Below, piece after piece: positions 45,123 to 53,588 of a stretch of 64,000 nucleotides of DNA. The position numbers and the translations under genes were made by a program. How positions within the stretch are numbered: the first letter of the stretch is position 1; every line of letters starts with the position of its first letter. The stretch covers positions 1 through 64,000 of the forward strand of contig CATWVA010000004.1 in NCBI GenBank assembly GCA_958354105.1. Direction: 5' to 3'. Below the pieces are notes generated by a model that saw only the letters and a program-made list of their open reading frames with translations, was not told the origin of the DNA and searched no databases. This DNA is from an uncultured Collinsella sp. (lineage in GTDB: Bacteria; Actinomycetota; Coriobacteriia; Coriobacteriales; Coriobacteriaceae).

Positions 45123-46289
45123 TTGAGTGAGATTCAGAACTCGTCCATTTTCTCTCTTGACGATGTCAATGAGGAGGAGATGAACAACCTCATCGACGGT
45201 ACGATTACCGACTTTGATGAGGGCGATCTCGTTAACGGCACTGTCGTTAAGATCGAGCATGACGAGGTGCTCGTTGACATCGGATTCAAGTCCGAGGGCG
45301 TTATCCCGGTCCGCGAGCTGTCCATCCGCAAGGACGCTAACCCTGCAGACATCGTTGCACTCGGTGATCCCATCGAGGCTCTGGTTCTCCAGAAGGAGGA
45401 CAAGGACGGTCGTCTGGTCCTGTCCAAGAAGCGTGCCGAGTACGAGCGTGCTTGGAACCGCATTGAGGAGAAGTTCAACTCCGGCGAGAACGTCGAGGGC
45501 GAGGTTATCGAGGTTGTCAAGGGCGGCCTGATCCTCGACATCGGCCTGCGTGGCTTCCTGCCCGCTTCCCTCGTCGACCTCCGTCGTGTCAAGGACCTCA
45601 CCTCCTACATGGGCACCCGCATCGAGGCCCGCGTCATCGAGATGGACCGCAACCGCAACAACGTCGTCCTCTCCCGTCGCGTCGTGCTCGAGGAGTCCCG
45701 TAAGGCCGAGCGCTCCGAGATCCTGTCCAAGCTCAAGTCTGGCATGCGTCTCCAGGGCACCGTTTCCTCCATCGTCGACTTCGGCGCCTTCGTCGACCTC
45801 GGCGGTATCGACGGCCTCATCCACATCTCCGAGCTCTCCTGGAACCACGTCAACCATCCTTCCGAGGTTGTCAAGGTCGGCCAGGAGGTCGAGGTCGAGG
45901 TTCTCGACGTCGATCTCAACCGCGAGCGCATCTCCCTGGGTCTCAAGCAGACCACCGAGGATCCGTGGCGCGCACTGGTCAAGAAGTACCCCGTCGGCGC
46001 TATCGTCGAGGGCACTGTGACCAAGCTTGTCCCGTTCGGCGCTTTCGTCGATCTGGGCGAGGGCATCGAGGGCCTGGTGCACATCTCCGAGATGGCCAAC
46101 AAGCACGTCGATCAGCCTTCTCAGGTCACCCACGTGGGCGACAAGGTTCAGGTCAAGGTCATGGAGATCGACCTCGACCGTCGTCGTATCTCCCTGTCCA
46201 TGAAGTCCGCTGCTGAGACTCTGGGCGTCGAGATTGAGGTTACCCCGCTGCCTTCCGAGAAGAAGGACGAGGAGACCGACGCCGAGTAA
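45123..46289 (+). CDS. rpsA: 30S ribosomal protein S1 (four S1 domains)
   Basis: RNA-binding ribosomal protein that helps mRNA docking. The 388 residues contain four S1 domains at about 35-105, 122-188, 208-277 and 294-364, with repeats of the type GTVVKI, GFLPASL, FGAFVDLGGIDGLIHISEL and FGAFVDLGEGIEGLVHISEM. The frame starts with TTG, eight bases after GAAAGGGG; no ATG or GTG fits. The length is shorter than E. coli S1 (six domains) and matches the four-domain Gram-positive form. A clear terminator follows. Confidence 0.93.
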   Translation: MSEIQNSSIFSLDDVNEEEMNNLIDGTITDFDEGDLVNGTVVKIEHDEVLVDIGFKSEGVIPVRELSIRKDANPADIVALGDPIEALVLQKEDKDGRLVLSKKRAEYERAWNRIEEKFNSGENVEGEVIEVVKGGLILDIGLRGFLPASLVDLRRVKDLTSYMGTRIEARVIEMDRNRNNVVLSRRVVLEESRKAERSEILSKLKSGMRLQGTVSSIVDFGAFVDLGGIDGLIHISELSWNHVNHPSEVVKVGQEVEVEVLDVDLNRERISLGLKQTTEDPWRALVKKYPVGAIVEGTVTKLVPFGAFVDLGEGIEGLVHISEMANKHVDQPSQVTHVGDKVQVKVMEIDLDRRRISLSMKSAAETLGVEIEVTPLPSEKKDEETDAE

Positions 46290-46312
46290 ATCGGTTTGAC
46301 GATCACTTGTTT

Positions 46313-46347
46313 AAGGGATCCGTCCGCAATGGATGGGTCCCTTTTTG
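46313..46347 (+). terminator. Terminator after rpsA
   Basis: AAGGGA-CC-TCC pairs with GGA-GG-TCCCTT (46313-46342) with small internal mismatches and is followed by TTTTT. Confidence 0.85.
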
Positions 46348-46578
46348 CATTTGCTTCTGATGCACGCGATGCTACCCGGGCTGTCCACAGGCTATTGGGT
46401 TGTCGGTGCATGAAAAAATGCCGACATCCCGCCTCGGGGAGGAGGCGGGAACACACCGAGTAGACGGAGGGGTGTGGAGCGCGGTCGCGTCTCGACTGAC
46501 GACGTTGCCCATCGACAACCCTATTGTACTGCATGGCGTGGTTCTTGGTTTATCGTGTCGAACGCTTGCGTTGTGCCA

Positions 46579-46605
46579 TTGCGTGTGCTGGCGGTGTGCT
46601 ACACT
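46579..46605 (+). promoter_or_regulatory. Promoter of rnpB
   Basis: An extended -10, TGC-TACACT (46597-46605), lies seven to nine bases before the RNase P RNA start, with TTGCGT (46579-46584) at a short 15-base spacing. Upstream at 46348-46578 are two small hairpins (TGTCGG.../CCGACA and CCCGCCTC/GAGGCGGG) but no gene. Confidence 0.6.
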
Positions 46606-46613
46606 CTTTCACT

Positions 46614-46975
46614 GCTGAGTGGGCCAGACGGTCGCGCGATGTGCTGCCTGCAGCACGCGTGAGGAAAGTCCGGGCTCCAGAGGGCGGGATGCCGGCTAAC
46701 GGCCGGGCGGAGTGATCCGACGGAAAGCGCCGCAGAAAAGAAGACTCCCACCTGCGCCGCAAGGCGTAAAGGGAAAAGCTGAAACGGTGGTGTAAGAGAC
46801 CACCAGCGTCGTGGCAACACGGCGGCTTGGCAAGCCCCATCCGGAGCAAGCGCGAATAGGAACGCTATGGGCCGGCCCGGTCCGCGTTCGGGTAGCGTGC
46901 GTGGAGCTGCACGGTAACGTGCAGACAAGATAAATGACCGTTCACGACAGAACCCGGCTTACAGGCCCACTCAGC
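46614..46975 (+). ncRNA. rnpB: RNase P RNA (bacterial type A)
   Basis: Catalytic RNA that removes 5' leaders from tRNA precursors. The ends pair perfectly as P1: GCTGAGTGGGCC (46614-46625) with GGCCCACTCAGC (46964-46975). The universal core GAGGAAAGTCCGGGCTCC is at 46661-46678, and the 3' conserved AGAACCCGGCTTA at 46949-46961. The length, about 362 bases, fits type A. It is transcribed from its own promoter, and a structured intergenic element follows 16 bases after its end. Confidence 0.96.
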
Positions 46976-46990
46976 TATTTTGTTGACGCT

Positions 46991-47093
46991 GCGACGGCGT
47001 CAGCTGGCCGATTTGGCGCTCATTCGTCGGTCGCCGCCATAAGGCGTGCTCCCTCCTCTTTCGGGCCAAATCGACTCAGCTGACGCCGTCTCG
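46991..47093 (+). repeat. Y-shaped structured element, copy 2
   Basis: Outer stem of 14 pairs (46993-47006 with 47077-47090), then CGATTTGGC/GCCAAATCG, an internal loop with TCATTCGTCG on the left and CCTCCTCTTTC on the right, and an inner CGCC-ATAA-GGCG hairpin (47035-47046). The loop sequences match copies at 43901, 62367 and 63675 although the stems differ. It sits just after rnpB and could end its transcript. Confidence 0.85.
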
Positions 47094-47204
47094 CTGTTTT
47101 TGCCTGGTCATCGGCATCGCCGTTCTATTTACCGGGGTAAACGGTACGGCCTTTGCCGTATTATTGAGGCTGTTTGTTGCTTTGCTTGTTGTTGAGGGGC
47201 TTTG

Positions 47205-47840
47205 TTGGACAGCTATTTTACTCTGCAATCGAATATTGAGGCTTCGGGCGAGTTTGTGGACCGCAAGAGTCGGTTTATTGCCCAGCTGATCCATATTGAG
47301 TCCGAGGATGAGGCGAATGCCTTTATCGAGATGGTTCGCAAGCGTCATTACGACGCTCGACACAATGTTCCCGCGTGGATTTTGGTCGATGGACGCGAGC
47401 GCCAGAGCGATGACGGTGAGCCGAGCCGCACGAGCGGGATGCCGACACTCGAGGTGCTGCGCGGTGCTGACCTCAAAAATGTTTGCTGCGTAGTGACGCG
47501 CTATTTTGGTGGCACCTTGTTGGGGCCTGGTGGCTTGGTACGCGCCTATACCGCGGCGACGCAGGCGGCGGTGGCCGCGGCTCAGGAGGCCGGGCAGATC
47601 GTCGAGATGACAAGCGTTGTGTCCGTTGACGTGCATGTGGCCTACCCACAGTATGAACAGGTGCTTCGTTTGGCGCAGGATTCGGGTGCCAAGGTTTCGG
47701 ATACCGATTACGCGGATGCCGTGACGATTCATTTGGTGTTTAAAGCGGGGGAGCAGGAGCCGTTTTGCGCTAAGATGCGCGAGCTTATGGCGGGGCGCGA
47801 GGAGATCGAGGTCGGCGCTCCCGTATTTGCCGAGTTCTAA
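47205..47840 (+). CDS. yigZ: YigZ/IMPACT family protein
   Basis: Cytoplasmic protein of the YigZ (UPF0029/IMPACT) family, with an N-terminal ribosomal-S5-like fold and a C-terminal ferredoxin-like domain; the function is not established. The 211 residues use a TTG start five bases after GAGGGG. Family motifs are DRKSRFIA, YDARHNVPAW, DDGEPSRTSGMP and VTRYFGGTLLGPGGLVRAY. The two-domain length is normal. A strong terminator separates it from the convergent C_GCAxxG_C_C gene. Confidence 0.9.
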   Translation: MDSYFTLQSNIEASGEFVDRKSRFIAQLIHIESEDEANAFIEMVRKRHYDARHNVPAWILVDGRERQSDDGEPSRTSGMPTLEVLRGADLKNVCCVVTRYFGGTLLGPGGLVRAYTAATQAAVAAAQEAGQIVEMTSVVSVDVHVAYPQYEQVLRLAQDSGAKVSDTDYADAVTIHLVFKAGEQEPFCAKMRELMAGREEIEVGAPVFAEF

Positions 47841-47842
47841 CG

Positions 47843-47894
47843 ACGACGGCCGGCGTGCTTTTGGATGGATCCCAAGCGCGCCGGCCGTCGTTTT
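47843..47894 (+). terminator. Terminator after yigZ
   Basis: A perfect 13-pair stem (47843-47855 with 47879-47891) with a long loop is followed by TTTTATG. Confidence 0.8.
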
Positions 47895-47907
47895 ATGTTG
47901 CTGCCGT

Positions 47908-48354
47908 TTACTCGGCGAGCTGCTTTAGAACATCGCAGGCGATCTCGATGGCATCGTCGATGCAGCCGGGGCAGCTGCGGAGCGGACCCTTATCCGATCC
48001 GATGCCCTTGAGCGTGCCGCAGACGGTCGTCGTGTTCTTCTCGCCGAAACGTTTGGCGATTTCGCGCGACAGCTTGTAGGTCTGGCCCTTGGTCTTGGGG
48101 CTATCCATGCCGTCGCTCATCACAAAACCCATAATGGCCACAGCGCCCGAGATAGCGCCGCAGGTTTCGGTCATGCCGCCCATGCCGGCGCCAAAGCCCT
48201 CGGTGAGGGTAAACGCGGTCTCGGGGTCGAGTCCGACAGCAGGCGCAAGTGTGCAAGCAACGGCCTGTGCGCAGTTAAAGCCACGGGCGTGGTATTCGGC
48301 AGCTTGAGCCTGGCAGGCGGTGATGTCGAGCTGGGTGGTGTCGATTTGCTTCAT
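47908..48354 (-). CDS. C_GCAxxG_C_C family redox-cysteine protein
   Basis: Small protein of the C_GCAxxG_C_C family, common in anaerobes and probably able to bind a metal or iron-sulfur centre; no reaction is assigned. It is 148 residues from the ATG with AAGGAGA upstream. The signature is GFNCAQAV (Cys28), then GFGAGMGGMTETCGAISGA with Cys65, and a C-terminal CPGC pair. The frame is open further upstream but without a comparable ribosome site. It is divergent from the MetY-like gene across a dyad. Confidence 0.85.
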   Translation of the reverse strand: MKQIDTTQLDITACQAQAAEYHARGFNCAQAVACTLAPAVGLDPETAFTLTEGFGAGMGGMTETCGAISGAVAIMGFVMSDGMDSPKTKGQTYKLSREIAKRFGEKNTTTVCGTLKGIGSDKGPLRSCPGCIDDAIEIACDVLKQLAE

Positions 48355-48469
48355 CGTTGTCTCCTTGGTCACGGTGTACCCGCCTATGGTACCCTTGCCG
48401 GCGCATTCGCTTATCGAGACCGCAGTGCATATCTCATTGTTTTTCGCCATCGAACACTTTCTTAAGATT

Positions 48470-48500
48470 TGGGACAAATAAACCTGATTAATTTGTCCCA
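48470..48500. promoter_or_regulatory. Dyad upstream of C_GCAxxG_C_C and MetY-like genes
   Basis: TGGGACAAAT and ATTTGTCCCA form a perfect ten-base inverted repeat with an 11-base centre, in the region between the two divergent genes. It could be an operator for a shared regulator; no T tract suggests a terminator. Confidence 0.45.
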
Positions 48501-48588
48501 TAACCTATCGGCGGGATGGGTTGAGAGGGGTGCGGGGTAGCGGTATCGTGAACCGAATAAAAACAAAACCCAAGTAAGGGAGTTGGAT

Positions 48589-49872
48589 ATGAGCGAGCAG
48601 ACCATCGGTACTACATGTGTTCAGGGCGGCTATCACCCGGGCGACGCGGAGCCGCGCCAGGTGCCCATCTACCAGTCCACCACGTGGAAGTACGACACGT
48701 CCGAGCACATGGGCAAGCTGTTTGACCTGGAGGAGTCTGGTTACTTCTACAGTCGTCTGCAGAACCCCACATGCGATCTCGTTGCCGCCAAGATCTGTGA
48801 GATGGAGGGCGGCACCGCTGCGATGCTCACGAGTTCGGGCATGGCCGCGAACTTCCTCGCGATCTTTAACGTGGCCGGTGCCGGCGATCATGTGGTCGCT
48901 AGCTCTGCTATTTATGGCGGTACGTATAACCTGCTCGCCCACACCATGGGCCGCATGGGCGTGACTTGCACGTTTGTCGCCCCCGACTGCACCGATGAGG
49001 AGCTGGAGGCAGCCTTCCGGCCCAACACCAAGCTCGTCTTTGGCGAGACGATCGCCAACCCCGCCCTTGCCGTGCTCGATATTGAGCGCTTTGCCAAGGC
49101 CGCACATGACCACGGCGTGCCGCTGATGGTCGACAACACCTTCCCGACGCCCGTGATGTGCCGTCCCTTTGAGTGGGGCGCCGACATCGTTACGCACTCC
49201 ACCACCAAGTACATGGATGGACATGCTGCCTACCTGGGTGGCGTGATCGTCGACCACGGCCAGTTTGACTGGATGGCCCATGCAGACAAGTTCCCGGGTC
49301 TCACCACGCCCGACGAGAGCTATCACGGCGTGACCTATGCCGAGAAGTTCGGTCGCGAGGGTGCCTTCATTACCAAGGCAACCGCTCAGCTCATGCGCGA
49401 CCTCGGCCCCATGCAGAACCCGCAGGCGGCGTTTTTCCTGAATAGCTCGCTCGAGAGCCTGCATGTGCGTATGCCGCGTCATTGTGAGAACGGCCTGGCC
49501 GTTGCTAAGTTCCTGCAGAGCCATCCCAAGGTGCGCTTTGTAAGCTATCCGGGCCTGGAGGGCGATAAGTACTATGACATCGCTCAGAAGTACATGCCTA
49601 ACGGTACCTGCGGCGTGGTGAGCTTTGGCTTTAACGGTGGTCGCGCGGCGGCCGAGACCTTTATGAAGAGCCTTAAACTTGCCCAGATCGCCACGCATGT
49701 GGCTGACGCCCGCACCTGCTGCCTGCATCCCGCTAATGCCACACACCGCCAGATGAACGATGAGGAGCTCATCGCCTGTGGCATCTCCGCCGACATGGTG
49801 CGCCTGTCGTGCGGCCTCGAGGATACGGCCGATCTGATTGCCGACCTTGAGCAGGCGCTCGAGCAGTGCTAG
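48589..49872 (+). CDS. O-acetylhomoserine sulfhydrylase-like PLP enzyme (Cys/Met metabolism family)
   Basis: PLP-dependent enzyme of the Cys/Met metabolism family. The PLP lysine is K207 in THSTTKYMDGH. SRLQNPT near residue 55 and SSGMAANFLAI near 83 are the usual cofactor-loop segments. The length (427) and the end segment HVADARTCCLHPANATHRQM followed by SCGLEDTADLIADL fit MetY (O-acetylhomoserine aminocarboxypropyltransferase) better than the shorter methionine gamma-lyase or cystathionine enzymes, but the exact activity is inferred. AAGGGAG lies upstream of the ATG, and a strong terminator follows. Confidence 0.82.
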   Translation: MSEQTIGTTCVQGGYHPGDAEPRQVPIYQSTTWKYDTSEHMGKLFDLEESGYFYSRLQNPTCDLVAAKICEMEGGTAAMLTSSGMAANFLAIFNVAGAGDHVVASSAIYGGTYNLLAHTMGRMGVTCTFVAPDCTDEELEAAFRPNTKLVFGETIANPALAVLDIERFAKAAHDHGVPLMVDNTFPTPVMCRPFEWGADIVTHSTTKYMDGHAAYLGGVIVDHGQFDWMAHADKFPGLTTPDESYHGVTYAEKFGREGAFITKATAQLMRDLGPMQNPQAAFFLNSSLESLHVRMPRHCENGLAVAKFLQSHPKVRFVSYPGLEGDKYYDIAQKYMPNGTCGVVSFGFNGGRAAAETFMKSLKLAQIATHVADARTCCLHPANATHRQMNDEELIACGISADMVRLSCGLEDTADLIADLEQALEQC

Positions 49873-49940
49873 GCTAGCTTCTCGTATGAAGCGACGGAGC
49901 CTCTTGGGGTTCCGGTGACATATAGTTCCGATTCCGTAGG

Positions 49941-49987
49941 CGGGACCCCAATCGCGACTGTTCGCAGGCGATTGGGGCCCCGTTTTT
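49941..49987 (+). terminator. Terminator after the MetY-like gene
   Basis: A 15-base stem (49941-49955 with 49968-49982, one A-C mismatch) is followed by TTTTT. Confidence 0.9.
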
Positions 49988-50013
49988 GCGTTGCACCACT
50001 CGAAAGGATGGAT

Positions 50014-51318
50014 ATGGAGAAAACTGCAGAGCAGCTGCGCCGCGAGCACATTGCCCTTGAGGGCGATACCCATGGCAAGAACAAATGGGCGATTCTGTTT
50101 ACCGTGCTCATCATGACGTTTATGTCGTGTCTGGATTCGACCGTCGTGACCGTGGCGTTGCCCGTGATGCAAAAGGAGCTGGGCGTGGGCCTCGACCGCA
50201 TCCAGCTGGTGAGCTCGGTGTACCTGCTTGCGACATGCGTGGCTATGCTGCCGTTTGGCCGCTTGGGCGACGTGCGCGGCAAGGTGGGCGTATTCCAGCT
50301 GGGCGTAATCGTTTTTACGGTCGGCTCGCTGCTTTGCGGCCTTTCGAGTTCGCTAGAAGTTCTTATTCTGGCACGCATTGTGCAGGGCGTCGGCTGCGCG
50401 GCGGCCATGGCTAACAACATGGGTATCATCACCGAGTCGTTTCCGGCGCGCGAGCGCGGTCGTGCCATGGGTATTCTCGCGACCTTCGTGGCCCTCGGCA
50501 TGATGTGTGGCCCCGTGCTGGGCGGCATGCTGGTGGCAAGCTTTCCCTGGGAGAGCATCTTCCTCATCAACCTGCCCATTGGCGTCATCTCGTTTATCGT
50601 GGGACTCTATACACTACCGCATGTTAAGCCGGAGGCCGGCGAGCGCCCCATGTCCCTGATTGAGGCTGCTCGTCGCTGCTTTGCAAATTCGGCCTTCACC
50701 ATCAACCTTGCTTGCATGCTCATCGTGTTCGTTGGTATTGGCGCATCCGAGTTTATCCTGCCGTTCTATTTTCAGGACGCTCACGGCTTTGGTTCCGATA
50801 TCTCTGGACTACTCTTTTTGGCGCTGCCGATGGTGAATGCCTTTATCGGCCCGCTTTCGGGTACGGTTTCGGACCGCGTTGGCTGCGAGGGACCCACGGC
50901 GGTCGGTCTAGGCGTGTACGTGTGCGGTCTCTTTGCGGTAAGCACGCTTGACGAGCGCTCTTCTATCCCTGTGATCGTGTGTTGCGTCGCGTTTATGTCG
51001 TGCGGTACGTCGATTTTCCAGAGCCCCAATAACTCGCTGTATATGGGCTCAGCTCCTCGCGAAGCACTCGGTTTTGCGGGCAGCTTGGGCAGTTTGGCGC
51101 GATACGCCGGCATGGCACTCGGCATTACGGCGGCGTCGCATATCCTGTATGGGCAGATGAGCGTGGCGATGGGCGAGGCCGTGACCAGTTTTGTTGCGGG
51201 CCGTCCGGATGTGTTCCTGTTTGGTTTTCGTTCGGTGTTCTATGTGTTGATGGCCGTGGCAGCCGTGGGCTTTGCGCTCGCCATGGTGCGTTTGGTGAAG
51301 ATGCGCGCCCGCCATTAG
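50014..51318 (+). CDS. MFS transporter, DHA2-like drug exporter family
   Basis: Proton-coupled membrane exporter of the major facilitator superfamily. The 434 residues contain about 12-14 hydrophobic segments. The first helix reads TFMSCLDSTVVTVALPVM, the DHA2-type motif D1, and the loop 2-3 motif A is GRLGDVRGKVG. The fifth helix has GPVLGGML, the exporter motif C. The start is the ATG six bases after AAAGG; another ATG six bases upstream overlaps that site. The substrate cannot be told. Confidence 0.85.
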   Translation: MEKTAEQLRREHIALEGDTHGKNKWAILFTVLIMTFMSCLDSTVVTVALPVMQKELGVGLDRIQLVSSVYLLATCVAMLPFGRLGDVRGKVGVFQLGVIVFTVGSLLCGLSSSLEVLILARIVQGVGCAAAMANNMGIITESFPARERGRAMGILATFVALGMMCGPVLGGMLVASFPWESIFLINLPIGVISFIVGLYTLPHVKPEAGERPMSLIEAARRCFANSAFTINLACMLIVFVGIGASEFILPFYFQDAHGFGSDISGLLFLALPMVNAFIGPLSGTVSDRVGCEGPTAVGLGVYVCGLFAVSTLDERSSIPVIVCCVAFMSCGTSIFQSPNNSLYMGSAPREALGFAGSLGSLARYAGMALGITAASHILYGQMSVAMGEAVTSFVAGRPDVFLFGFRSVFYVLMAVAAVGFALAMVRLVKMRARH

Positions 51319-51349
51319 CGTGTTGGGAGGCTGTCTGCCACGATTCGCG

Positions 51350-51396
51350 CCGTCCCAAAAAGACTGGTTTGTGGTGCGATGTGGCTTGTGGGACGG
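51350..51396 (+). terminator. Hairpin after the MFS gene
   Basis: CCGTCCCA (51350-51357) pairs with TGGGACGG (51389-51396) with a 31-base loop and no T tract, so a terminator role is uncertain. Confidence 0.35.
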
Positions 51397-51475
51397 GCGG
51401 GGGTCGGTCCGTGGTAGACTATCGAACAACGTTTATTAATCGCGCGGTATCGTTGCCGCGAGAAGGGGTTGCGCC

Positions 51476-52054
51476 ATGCAGGAGCTTGAGGATCGTATTC
51501 GCCATGACGGCATCGTAAAGGCCGGTAACGTCCTTAAGGTTGATGCCTTCCTCAACCACCAGTGCGACGTTGAGCTGTTCGACCACATGGGTGCCGAGTG
51601 GGCCCGTCTGTTCGAGGGTGCCGAGATCAACAAGATCCTGACGATTGAGGCTTCGGGCATTGGCATGGCTTGCATCGCAGCCCAGCATTTTGGCGGCGTG
51701 CCGGTGGTCTTTGCCAAGAAGGCACAGTCCATCAACCTCGACGGCGAGCAGTATGCCACGACCATCTACTCCTTTACTAAGCAGAAGGAGTACCCGGTCA
51801 TCGTTGGTAAGCGTTTTCTGTCCGAGGGCGACAAGGTCCTGATCATCGACGACTTCTTGGCCAACGGCTGCGCGCTCGAGGGTCTTATCAAGATCTGCGA
51901 GGCTGCGGGTGCCGAGGTATCCGGTATTGGCATTGCGGTGGAGAAGGGCTTCCAGGGCGGTGGCGATAAGCTCCGCGAGCGCGGCTTCCGCGTTGAGAGC
52001 CTGGCCCGTATCGCCGATATGGACTGCGAGACCGGCGAGATCACCTTCGCCTAA
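51476..52054 (+). CDS. xpt: Xanthine phosphoribosyltransferase
   Basis: Purine salvage enzyme that makes XMP from xanthine and PRPP. The 192 residues match the Xpt length. The PRPP-binding loop is [14 protein letters not shown], with [10 protein letters not shown] and [12 protein letters not shown] before it. The ATG has AGAAGGGG upstream. No purine riboswitch is visible in the 157-base leader, in contrast to xpt genes of Bacillus. It is followed by a palindromic terminator-like repeat. Confidence 0.93.
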   Translation: MQELEDRIRHDGIVKAGNVLKVDAFLNHQCDVELFDHMGAEWARLFEGAEINKILTIEASGIGMACIAAQHFGGVPVVFAKKAQSINLDGEQYATTIYSFTKQKEYPVIVGKRFLSEGDKVLIIDDFLANGCALEGLIKICEAAGAEVSGIGIAVEKGFQGGGDKLRERGFRVESLARIADMDCETGEITFA

Positions 52055-52081
52055 GCGCGCAACACAAGCGATTGGTATGCG

Positions 52082-52118
52082 ATGTGACAAAGGGACTGTC
52101 CCTTTGTCACATTTTTTG
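52082..52118 (+). repeat. Perfect palindrome acting as terminator after xpt
   Basis: Arms of 15 bases (52082-52096 with 52098-52112) around a single central T, followed by TTTTTT. The core ACAAAGGGAC resembles the core of the repeats flanking the pentapeptide gene (ACAAAGGGGACAG), so it may belong to a related small repeat family. Confidence 0.85.
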
Positions 52119-52137
52119 TATGAGGGGAGGTGTTGAT

Positions 52138-52518
52138 ATGGATGAGAACAAGATGGGGTGGCGCGAGTATGCGCGCTATGCCGAGATGTCGGCCGAGGAG
52201 TTGGCGCGCGATTGCGAGGTGCAGGTGTTTCGCGCGACGGGTCCGGGCGGACAAGGCGTCAACACGACGGACTCTGCTGTGCGCATGAAACATGGGCCCA
52301 CGGGGATTGTCGTGACGGCGCGCGAGAGCCGTAGTCAGTTTCAGAATCGCGCGAGCTGCCTGCGTAAGCTGCGCGCAGAGCTTGAGCGTCGTGGCCGTCC
52401 GCCGCGCCGTCGCGTCAAGACCAAAGTGCCCCAGCGATCGCGCCAGCGCAGGCTCAACGACAAGCACTTCAATGCGATTAAAAAGGCTAACCGTCGCAAG
52501 CCGGGGAGCGACGAGTAG
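52138..52518 (+). CDS. GGQ-domain release-factor-like protein (ArfB/RF-H type)
   Basis: Stand-alone peptidyl-tRNA hydrolase domain of class I release factors, likely to rescue stalled ribosomes or RNA-ligase-damaged translation. The 126 residues start at an ATG seven bases after GGGGAGG. The catalytic GGQ is at residues 37-39 in [17 protein letters not shown], and the C-terminus is strongly basic ([16 protein letters not shown], then KKANRRK). No codon-recognition domain is present. Which rescue path it serves (ArfB-like or RF-H-like) is inferred only from length. Confidence 0.85.
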   Translation: MDENKMGWREYARYAEMSAEELARDCEVQVFRATGPGGQGVNTTDSAVRMKHGPTGIVVTARESRSQFQNRASCLRKLRAELERRGRPPRRRVKTKVPQRSRQRRLNDKHFNAIKKANRRKPGSDE

Positions 52519-52539
52519 CCGATTGTTTCGCTGGTCTTG

Positions 52540-53502
52540 CTAGCGGGTGGGGTGCCAGACTTGGAGGGCGCCGGGTAGGATGTCGACTTCGATGCGCGAG
52601 GCGACGATGGGCTCGCCGTCGGCCTGGATGGGGTAGTCGGGCTCCTCAAAAGTTAGCTCGGCATGGCGGCAGCGGCGCATGCGAACCGGTGGCAACTTGG
52701 TATGGTGGCCGTCCTTGGCCGAAAGGAACATAGGCAGGGCTACCGCGCGAGGGACGGGGCCGCAGGCGTAGCAGACGTCGAGCATGCCGTCGCAGGGGTC
52801 GGCATCGGGGCAGATGCGATAGCCCGAGCCATACGTGGGGCCCAGCTGTATCGCCATAATGATCGCCCTCACGCGCTCTGTGGGCGCGCCGTCAAAGCTG
52901 ACTGTCATAGGATAGTTGCGATAGCGTAGGCCAAACTGCTCAAGTCCCGAGAGGGTGTAGAGCGGCGCGCCCGTCAAGCCGGTCTTTTTGCGCAGCTCGG
53001 TGGTGCTAAGGCCGATGGCAGCATCGATGCCGACCGAGAGCGTCTGGTCGTAGTACTCAACGGTAGCCTCGCCGCTGCCGCTCGCAGGGCTCCACGAGCG
53101 AATGCGCCCGATATCCTGACGCTGCAGCTCGCAGGTGAGCAGCGCGCCAAAATCCTTGCCGGAGAAATCGTCGATGCCGAGCGTCTGGGCAAAATCGTTG
53201 CCGGAGCCCACGGGCAGGACGGCAAGAGCGGGGCGGGCGTTCTCCTTTTGCGTCATAAGCCCGTTGACGACCTCGTGAATCACGCCGTCGCCGCCGAGTG
53301 CGATAACGGTGCGATAGCCCTGAGCCTGTGCGGCCAGCTCCTTGGCGTGTCCCATACGCTCGGTCAACACCAGGTCAAACTGGGATGCGCGTGCAGTCAT
53401 GTCCAAAAAGCGTTGCAGGCGTTCGGCAACTTCGCGTGCCGCACCCGACTGGGCGGCTGGGTTGGCGATGATGAGCGTGCGACCAAAATCAGTTGCGTGC
53501 AT
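52540..53502 (-). CDS. Diacylglycerol kinase family lipid kinase
   Basis: Cytosolic or membrane-associated lipid kinase of the DagK/YegS fold, which phosphorylates diacylglycerol or a related lipid. It is 320 residues from the ATG with GGGAG eight bases upstream. The nucleotide motif GGDGVIHEVVNGL is at residues 70-82 and PVGSGNDFA at 97-105. The C-terminal domain has DGEPI, typical of the family. A longer in-frame ATG lacks a ribosome site. It converges with the release-factor-like gene and follows the CLC gene on the same strand. Confidence 0.88.
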   Translation of the reverse strand: MHATDFGRTLIIANPAAQSGAAREVAERLQRFLDMTARASQFDLVLTERMGHAKELAAQAQGYRTVIALGGDGVIHEVVNGLMTQKENARPALAVLPVGSGNDFAQTLGIDDFSGKDFGALLTCELQRQDIGRIRSWSPASGSGEATVEYYDQTLSVGIDAAIGLSTTELRKKTGLTGAPLYTLSGLEQFGLRYRNYPMTVSFDGAPTERVRAIIMAIQLGPTYGSGYRICPDADPCDGMLDVCYACGPVPRAVALPMFLSAKDGHHTKLPPVRMRRCRHAELTFEEPDYPIQADGEPIVASRIEVDILPGALQVWHPTR

Positions 53503-53588
53503 GGGGCGACTCCCGGCGTGTGACATGACGGTGCGGTCGCGCTCAGGTCGAATTAGCCCCGATTGTGGCTGCACGGCGATTATTACAT

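Noticed and set aside
51397..51475. Purine riboswitch before xpt
   Set aside because: The conserved aptamer junction sequences are not present.
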